Shown: positions 58,523 to 64,000 of the stretch, piece after piece | How positions within the stretch are numbered: position 1 is the first letter of the stretch | How the letters are laid out: every line of letters starts with the position of its first letter | Source: Allokutzneria sp. A3M-2-11 16 | GTDB taxonomy: Bacteria > Actinomycetota > Actinomycetes > Mycobacteriales > Pseudonocardiaceae | Length of the DNA stretch: 64,000 bases | Assembly: GCF_024213555.1 (NCBI RefSeq) | Contig: NZ_JANAVO010000002.1 | Location: 418,269 to 482,268, forward strand | Reading direction: 5' to 3' | Position numbers and translations under genes: made by a program | The notes under the pieces: generated by a model | The model's input: the letters and a program-made list of their open reading frames with translations, nothing else | Told to the model about the DNA's origin: nothing | Databases searched by the model: none

Positions 58523-61156
58523 ATGACCGGCGCAGCAGAGGCAGACCTCCCGCGCCAGCAGGGCGTGGTCAGCGTGGACCAGCTCGACCCGGAACGGTGC
58601 TGGGCGGTCCGCCCGCCCGAGCGGATGCTGCGGGTGCCGATCGGTTTCGACGGCACCGGCGTCCCGGTGACCCTGGACCTCAACCCCAGCCACCACGGCG
58701 GCAACGGGCCGCACGCGCTGCTGGTCGGCGCGGCGGGAGCGGGCAAGACGGAGCTGCTGCGCTCGCTGGTGCTCGGCCTGGCCGTGCACCACCACCCCGC
58801 GCAGCTGGAGCTGCTGCTCGTCGACCACCTCGGCGGCACGTTCCGCGGGCTGGAACGGCTGCCGCAGGTGCTCGGCGTCGTCGGCCAGTACCCGCCGCAC
58901 CCCGCGCGCTTCGACATCGACCCGAGCCTGTTCGCCAGGCTGGGCCGGTTCCTGCACTGGCTGGCCGACGAGCGCCTGGGCTGGATGGGGGCGCTGGGCG
59001 CGCGCAGCATGGAGGAGTACAACCAGGCCCGCAAGGCCGCCCAGCAGCAGCCGATGCGGCCGATGGTGATCGCCGTCGACCACTACGACGTGCTGGTGGG
59101 CCAGTCACTGGAGGTGCGCGACGCGCTGCTGCGGCTGGCCGAGCAGGGCGAGGCGCTGGGCATGCACCTGCTGGTCTCCGGCGAACGGCTGGACCCCGGG
59201 GCGCTCGGCGGCCTGGAGCGCAGCCTGTCCTGCCGGATCGTGCTCGGCGCGGGTTCCCCGGCCGAATCGCGGATGCTGCTGGGCACCGAGGACGCCTACG
59301 GCCTGCCGCCCGGTGCTGGCTTCCTGACCGGCCCGGTGGGCGGGACCGTGCTGTTCCAGGCCCCTGACCAGGCCGGACTCGTGCAGCCGGTGGCCGACCG
59401 GGTGGCTTCCTGGGCCCCGCCCCGGCCGAGGGCGCTGTGGCCGCCGCCGTTGCGGCCGATGCCGCTGGCCGAGGTGCTGGGCTGGCTGTCCATCGACCCG
59501 GAGCGCGGGCTGTCCACCGACCAGTGGCAGCCGGGGCGGATGACCGTGCCGCTGGGCAGGCTGGACCACCACGTCAGCGGTCCGGACGGGGAGCTGCCCC
59601 GGCTGGAGCTGGACCTGGGCCGCGGCGGCGGGCACGTCGCCGTCTGCGGGCGGCCGGGCTCGGGCGGCACCACCGCGCTGCTGACCCTGCTGACCACGCT
59701 CGCGGTCACCCACACCCCGCGCGAGGCCGGGTTCTACTGCCTGGACTTCGACGACAGCGGCAGGCCCGGCCTGGCCGAACTGGACGGGCTGCCGCACACC
59801 GCGACCGTGTCCGGGCCCGCCGATCCCGGCCAGGTGCGCCGGGTGCTCGGCGAGCTGACCAGGATCGCCCGCGCCCGCACCGAGCTGTGCCGGGCGAACG
59901 GGGTGAGCTCGCCGACCGGGTTCCGGCAGCTGCTGGACGCCTCCGAGCCCGGCCCGCTGCCCCGCGAGGTCTTCCTGGTGGTCGACAACCTGCCGCGGCT
60001 GCTGCGCGAGCACCCGGGGGCCGAGGCGGCGTTGCTGGAGATCGCCGCGCGGGGGCCGCTGGTCGGCGTGCACCTGGTGATCACCACCGACCGCTGGGCA
60101 GCCCTGCCGCCGCAGCTGGTCGAGCTGGTGCCGACCCGCCTGGAGCTGCGCCTCGCGGAACCGCAGAGCTCCCTGGTGGAGGCGCGGTTGGCCGAGCAGG
60201 TCCCGCTGGACGTGCCGGGCCGGGGCATCCTGCTCGACCCCAGGCCGGACGGGGCGGCGGGGGTGCCGAGGCACTTCCAGCTGGCCGCGCCGGTGCTGCC
60301 GAGGACGGCGACGCCCGCCGAGGTGTCCGCGCTGATCACCCAGTTCGGCACCGGGATGGGCGTGCCGAGGCTGGAGCCGATGCCCACGATGGTGCGCCCG
60401 GAGCAGCTGCCGCCCGCGCCGGGCTCGGCGTTCCCGATCGGCGTGGACGAGGCGCTGGCCCCGGTCTCGCTTGACCCGTTCGGCACGGCGCACATGCTGA
60501 TCTACGGCGAGCCGGGCAGCGGGCGGACCAACCTGTTGCGCCTGCTCCTGACGGGCATCGCGGAGAACTGCGATCCCGGGGCGGCGCGGATCGTGCTGAC
60601 CGACCACCGCGGCGGGCTGGCCGACCTGCCGACGCGGCTGGGCAACCACCTGGCGGGCTTCGCGCCCAATCCGGAGTCGCTGCAGCCGATCGTCGAGGAC
60701 CTGTGCACCGCGATGAGCGCCCGGCTGGCCGCCGCCGACGCCGCGGCGGCCGAGGGCACCGGGCAGGGCTGGGCCGGACCGGAGATCTTCCTGATCGTCG
60801 ACGACTACGACCACCTCAGCGGCCCGACGCACGATCCCCTGCTGCCCCTGCTGCCGCTGCTGCCCGCGGGCGGGCGGATCGGCCTGCACGTGGTGCTCGC
60901 GCGGTCCACCGCCGGGGCGGCCAAGGCGCACTCCGGCCCGATCCTCATGGCCGTGCGCGCCGCGGGGGCGACCGGGGTGCTGCTGTCCGGCGACCCGCAG
61001 GAGGGACCGCTGTTCGGTCCGGTCGCGCCGAGCCCGCTGCCGCCCGGCCGTGCGGTGCTGGTCGGCCCGGACGGCAGCTCGACGCTGGTGCAGACGACGT
61101 GTCACACCGACGCGGTCTGGCAACCGCCGCTCGCGGAGGAGGACGCACTGCGATGA
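58523..61156 (+). CDS. FtsK/SpoIIIE-type ATPase, EccC-like, with one intact ATPase site
   Basis: 877 residues, no membrane helix. Three ATPase domains are stacked, as in EccC/EssC of type VII secretion. Only the first Walker A is intact: GAAGAGKT (69-76). The second is GRPGSGGT (376-383, Lys lost) and the third GEPGSGRT (662-669, Lys to Arg). Walker B-like strands (LELLLVDH; FLVVDNLP; IFLIVDDYD) accompany them. In T7SS the later domains are regulatory. The ATG at 58523 has GGAGGA six bases upstream, and the stop overlaps the next gene. Without a membrane part it resembles EccCb; no EccB/D/E or WXG100 genes are in view. Proposed role: soluble motor of a T7SS-like apparatus. Confidence 0.75.
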   Translation: MTGAAEADLPRQQGVVSVDQLDPERCWAVRPPERMLRVPIGFDGTGVPVTLDLNPSHHGGNGPHALLVGAAGAGKTELLRSLVLGLAVHHHPAQLELLLVDHLGGTFRGLERLPQVLGVVGQYPPHPARFDIDPSLFARLGRFLHWLADERLGWMGALGARSMEEYNQARKAAQQQPMRPMVIAVDHYDVLVGQSLEVRDALLRLAEQGEALGMHLLVSGERLDPGALGGLERSLSCRIVLGAGSPAESRMLLGTEDAYGLPPGAGFLTGPVGGTVLFQAPDQAGLVQPVADRVASWAPPRPRALWPPPLRPMPLAEVLGWLSIDPERGLSTDQWQPGRMTVPLGRLDHHVSGPDGELPRLELDLGRGGGHVAVCGRPGSGGTTALLTLLTTLAVTHTPREAGFYCLDFDDSGRPGLAELDGLPHTATVSGPADPGQVRRVLGELTRIARARTELCRANGVSSPTGFRQLLDASEPGPLPREVFLVVDNLPRLLREHPGAEAALLEIAARGPLVGVHLVITTDRWAALPPQLVELVPTRLELRLAEPQSSLVEARLAEQVPLDVPGRGILLDPRPDGAAGVPRHFQLAAPVLPRTATPAEVSALITQFGTGMGVPRLEPMPTMVRPEQLPPAPGSAFPIGVDEALAPVSLDPFGTAHMLIYGEPGSGRTNLLRLLLTGIAENCDPGAARIVLTDHRGGLADLPTRLGNHLAGFAPNPESLQPIVEDLCTAMSARLAAADAAAAEGTGQGWAGPEIFLIVDDYDHLSGPTHDPLLPLLPLLPAGGRIGLHVVLARSTAGAAKAHSGPILMAVRAAGATGVLLSGDPQEGPLFGPVAPSPLPPGRAVLVGPDGSSTLVQTTCHTDAVWQPPLAEEDALR

Positions 61157-63603
61157 ACCCCGAAACCGTGCCCATGGCCGACCCCGCGGGCGCTCCTCAG
61201 CACTGGGAGCCCGCCGCCGAGGCGCCCCCCGCCGCCCCGGACCTGCTGCGCCTGCTCGGCGTACCGGGGATCGAGGCGCTGCACCCGCAGCCCGCGTGGC
61301 CGCCGCGCCCCTACGACCGCAGGCTGCGCGCGCCGATCGGGCTCGACCCGGCCGGGGCGCCGGTGGTGCTGGACCTCAAGCAGGTGGAGGCCGGGGGTTT
61401 CGGCCCGCACGGCCTGATCGTCGGTGCCGACGGCAGCGGCCGCGACGAGCTGCTGCGCGACGTGCTGCTCGGGTTGGCGCTGACGCACCCGCCGGAGGCG
61501 GTGAACTTCGTGCTGCTCGGGCACCGGGACGCGCCGGAGCTGGAGGAGGTGGCCGGGCTGCCGCACGTGCTCGGCACGGCGCTGGACCTGGCGCACTGCC
61601 CGCGCCAGCGGCGCCGGATGACCGAGCAGCTGCAGGGCGAGGTGGACCGCAGGCACCAGCTCCAGCTCGACGGCGGGCACCCGAGGTTCCTGGAGTACCA
61701 GGAGGCGATCCAGTCCGGGGACAACCTGCCGCAGCTGCCCGCGATCGTCTGCGCGGTCGCGGGCTACGACGTGCTCGCGGCGGACCCGGCGCTGCGGGAG
61801 ACCCTGCTGTGGGCGGCCAAGGCCGGTCCGCGCGGCGGGCTGCACCTGCTGCTGACCACCAACGAGATCGACACCGAGCAGTTCCGCGGTCTCTACAGCC
61901 ACCTGGCGTGGCGGATCGCGTTGCGCACCAACGACGAGGAGACCTCGCGGATCGCGCTGGGCACCCCGGACGCGGCGCGGCTGCCGGTCCAGAACCCCGG
62001 CACCGGTTTCCTGCGCACCGGGATGACCGGGATGACCGAGTTCCAGGCGGTCACCAGCGGGAGCTCGGCCTCGCGGCTGGTCAGGACGCTGGCCGGGTGG
62101 AGCCCGCCGCCGCCGACCGCGTGGCTGCCCGCGCCGGCCCCGCACGACCTGGACACCGTGCTGTACCCGCTGGTGATCACCGACGACGGGCGGCTGCTGG
62201 CCAAGCACACGCACTTCTCCCCGCAGGAGCGGTTGTCCACGCCGATCGGCGTGCTCGACGACCCGGGGGCGCTCGCGCACTACTCGCTGCTGTTCGACTT
62301 CGCCGGGCCGCACGGGCACCTGGCCGCCTACGGCCAGCCGGGTTCGGGCACCTCGACGGCGCTGTGCACGCTGCTGGCCTCGCTGGCGCTGCGGCACCCG
62401 GCCGACCAGGTCGGCTGCCTGCTGGTGGACCTCGACCCCGGGGGCCGTCCGCTGAGCGCGCTGCGCGAGCTGGGCAACGTCCTGGGCAGCGCGGGCGCCG
62501 ACGAGCCCGAGCAGATCACCGAGCTGGTGTACCGGGCAGGGCAGGTGGTCCGCTCGCGGGAGGCGCTGTTCTCCTCGCTGGGCATCGAGTCGATCGAGGT
62601 GCTGCGGCAGCGCAGGCTGCACGGTGAGCCGCTGGACGAATGGCCGTCGGACGTGTTCCTGCTCATCGACGGCTGGCCCCGGCTGCGCGAGCGGTTCCCG
62701 GACCTGGTGCCGCTGGTGGAGCACCTGGTCGACTCCGGGCCGCTCTACGGCGTGCACCTGGCGCTGGCCACCGACAGCTGGCAGGCGATCGACCGGCAGA
62801 TGCGGTCCAAGCTGGGCACGACGCTGGAGCTGCACGAGGCGGGCCGGGGTGTCGAGGCGGGCGGCCACGACATCCAGGTGGCCCGGCCGCGCATCCAGGG
62901 CTGCCCGGACCTGCCGACGCTCGCGGCGACCCTGGCGCGGTTCAGCGCGGTCTCCCCGCAGCCCGCTCCCGTGCTCGAAGAGCCGGTCGCCGAGGTGCTG
63001 CCCGAGCCCGAGCCAGAGCCGGAAACCCGCGGACCGGAAATCGTTGCGCCGCAAGCACCTCCGCCTCCGCCGCAGAGCACGGTGACCTGGGACCCGGTGG
63101 CCAACCCGCACTTCGCGGTGTTCGGCGAGGCGGGCCCCGAACGGACCGGGCTGCTGCGCGCGCTGATGCGCGAGGTCACGCAGCGGCACCCGGCCACGCA
63201 GAGCAAGGTGCTGCTCTTCGACTACCGCAGCGAGCTGCGCGACGCCGCGGAGGAGCTGGGCGACCACCTGGTGGGCTACGCCGACGACCCGGAGACGGGC
63301 GCGGAGATGCTGCGCGACCTGCACGCCTTGCTGCGCAACAGGTTGCCGCCGGTGGAGGTGCCCGCCGAGGCGGTGCGCGACCGCAACTGGTGGAACGGGC
63401 CCGACCTGTACCTGGTCGTCGACGACTACGACGGCGTCAGCGCGGGTCCGATCGGCCTGTCCTGGCTGAGCCCGTTGCTGCCGATCGCCGACGACCTCGG
63501 CTTCCACCTGCTGCTCTCGTGCGCGCCGCGGGTGCCGGAGGACCTCGCCGACGATCCGCTGCTGGACCGGCTGTGCGCGCTGTACACGCCGCGCGAGGGC
63601 TGA
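61153..63603 (+). CDS. EccC-like FtsK/SpoIIIE protein with all Walker A motifs degenerate
   Basis: 816 residues, paralogous to the preceding protein, again three domains and no membrane helix. All three P-loops have lost the catalytic Lys: GADGSGRDE (91-99), GQPGSGTST (394-402) and GEAGPERTG (658-666). A Pro/Glu-rich linker (about 620-645) separates the second and third domains. It still has VFLLIDGWP and LYLVVDDYDG strands. A protein of this kind can hardly hydrolyse ATP and may act as a structural or regulatory partner. ATG overlaps the previous stop (ATGA), so the two are made together. Substrate-binding surfaces may remain. Confidence 0.72.
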   Translation: MNPETVPMADPAGAPQHWEPAAEAPPAAPDLLRLLGVPGIEALHPQPAWPPRPYDRRLRAPIGLDPAGAPVVLDLKQVEAGGFGPHGLIVGADGSGRDELLRDVLLGLALTHPPEAVNFVLLGHRDAPELEEVAGLPHVLGTALDLAHCPRQRRRMTEQLQGEVDRRHQLQLDGGHPRFLEYQEAIQSGDNLPQLPAIVCAVAGYDVLAADPALRETLLWAAKAGPRGGLHLLLTTNEIDTEQFRGLYSHLAWRIALRTNDEETSRIALGTPDAARLPVQNPGTGFLRTGMTGMTEFQAVTSGSSASRLVRTLAGWSPPPPTAWLPAPAPHDLDTVLYPLVITDDGRLLAKHTHFSPQERLSTPIGVLDDPGALAHYSLLFDFAGPHGHLAAYGQPGSGTSTALCTLLASLALRHPADQVGCLLVDLDPGGRPLSALRELGNVLGSAGADEPEQITELVYRAGQVVRSREALFSSLGIESIEVLRQRRLHGEPLDEWPSDVFLLIDGWPRLRERFPDLVPLVEHLVDSGPLYGVHLALATDSWQAIDRQMRSKLGTTLELHEAGRGVEAGGHDIQVARPRIQGCPDLPTLAATLARFSAVSPQPAPVLEEPVAEVLPEPEPEPETRGPEIVAPQAPPPPPQSTVTWDPVANPHFAVFGEAGPERTGLLRALMREVTQRHPATQSKVLLFDYRSELRDAAEELGDHLVGYADDPETGAEMLRDLHALLRNRLPPVEVPAEAVRDRNWWNGPDLYLVVDDYDGVSAGPIGLSWLSPLLPIADDLGFHLLLSCAPRVPEDLADDPLLDRLCALYTPREG

Positions 63604-64000
63604 TCAGCCCGCCACGCTGAGCGGGCTCCGGGTCTCGGGCGGTAGCACCTTCGCCGCCTGGGCCCGGAGCCACAGCCCCAGCACCACCAGCGCGACGAAC
63701 TCGCTGACCTCGAAGGCGATCCACGACGGCGCTCGGTAGGCGTCGGGGAGGATCTCCGCCAGCCGGACGGACTTCTCGAACGCCAACAACCCGCAGATCA
63801 CGGCGACGGCCCGCAACCACGCGACGGGGGCTCGCCACAGCCTCCGGTAGTGCGCAACCAGGTACGCCACCGCGGCGAGCGGCACGTACACGTGGAAGCC
63901 CAGCCACATCGTCCAGCTGAGGCTCACGAACGCCGCGACGAAGCCGACCAGCGCCACGAGCCACCACCGCGCCCTGACGGGCGGCGTATCGGAGTGGAAC
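63604..64000 (-). CDS. integral membrane protein (partial at window end)
   Basis: The reading frame is open from the window end to the TGA at 63604-63606, about 132 codons. Three to four membrane helices are visible, the first at WLVALVGFVAAFVSLSWTMWLGF, preceded by the basic turn VRARW, and others near AVIAVAVICGLLAF and FVALVVLGLWLRA. A GTG at 63957 is a possible start, but the frame remains open beyond 64000, so the true start probably lies outside. It overlaps no gene and its stop follows the EccC-like pair convergently. No family recognised. Confidence 0.5.
   Translation of the reverse strand, partial: FHSDTPPVRARWWLVALVGFVAAFVSLSWTMWLGFHVYVPLAAVAYLVAHYRRLWRAPVAWLRAVAVICGLLAFEKSVRLAEILPDAYRAPSWIAFEVSEFVALVVLGLWLRAQAAKVLPPETRSPLSVAG

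Overview
The window is about 64 kb of very GC-rich DNA with the gene content of an actinomycete. F420-type LLM oxidoreductases, DUF3039/DUF3099/DUF5709 proteins, PsuG, a SigB-like sigma factor and EccC-like FtsK/SpoIIIE ATPases are all typical of Actinobacteria. The short palindrome TCCAC(A/T)GTGGA recurs through genes, which together with the gene set suggests the order Pseudonocardiales; this placement is inference. I see no tRNA, rRNA, CRISPR, integrase or transposase, so the window reads as ordinary chromosome, punctuated by families of palindromic repeats.

Layout. 1-7.4 kb: end of an LLM oxidoreductase, a repeat island, an MFS exporter, a PhoD phosphatase with a small I36-type protein, an M23 peptidase, a two-component system and a secreted M15-like peptidase. 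7.4-16.4 kb: a sugar locus with a secreted PIG-L deacetylase, ABC permeases, a lipoprotein binding protein and a PfkB kinase on one strand, and divergently a DeoR regulator and a GH4 glycosidase; an inverted repeat lies between them. 16.7-24.5 kb: a fatty/branched acyl-CoA region (FadB, FadA, MpaB-like oxygenase, acyl-CoA dehydrogenase, alpha-methylacyl-CoA racemase, MerR regulator). Two promoters here share one operator. 24.4-29.4 kb: a VC0807-like membrane protein, a small secreted protein, and a DUF1537 kinase / FGGY kinase / LacI operon.

29.8-33.5 kb: a NarL-type response regulator, an XRE-TPR regulator and, only 27 bp away and divergent, a 105-residue peptide gene with three repeats of an (I/V)(E/A)WP core, then a DedA protein. 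33.8-36.5 kb: a small ORF and a SulP transporter fused to a beta-carbonic anhydrase. 36.5-40.4 kb: a tightly overlapping six-gene operon (LLM oxidoreductase, DUF5709, nucleotidyltransferase, BON, metallophosphoesterase, dehalogenase-like hydrolase) opposite an Rv2629-like bacterial eRF1-family protein. 41-49.4 kb: HisRS, a GNAT, a lipoprotein, DUF3039, the pseudouridine pair PsuG plus PfkB kinase, DUF3099, a PucR regulator and a D-amino-acid-dehydrogenase-like enzyme. 49.5-56.2 kb: a C45-family protein, D-aminoacyl-tRNA deacylase, a SigB-like sigma factor with a recognisable SigH/SigR-type promoter, a tyrosine phosphatase, a decayed LacI/oxidoreductase pair and class I fumarase. 56.3-64 kb: an unrecognised membrane protein, small genes, a lipoprotein, two tandem EccC-like ATPases (one with all three Walker A motifs degenerate) and a membrane protein running off the end.

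The strongest leads are the XRE-TPR/peptide pair, the shared MerR-type operator in two acyl-CoA promoters, the degenerate EccC-like partner, and two dispersed palindrome families: one with ends GTCTTCAAGTAC...GTACTTGAAGAC beginning just past gene ends, and one with a fixed 16-19-16 architecture.
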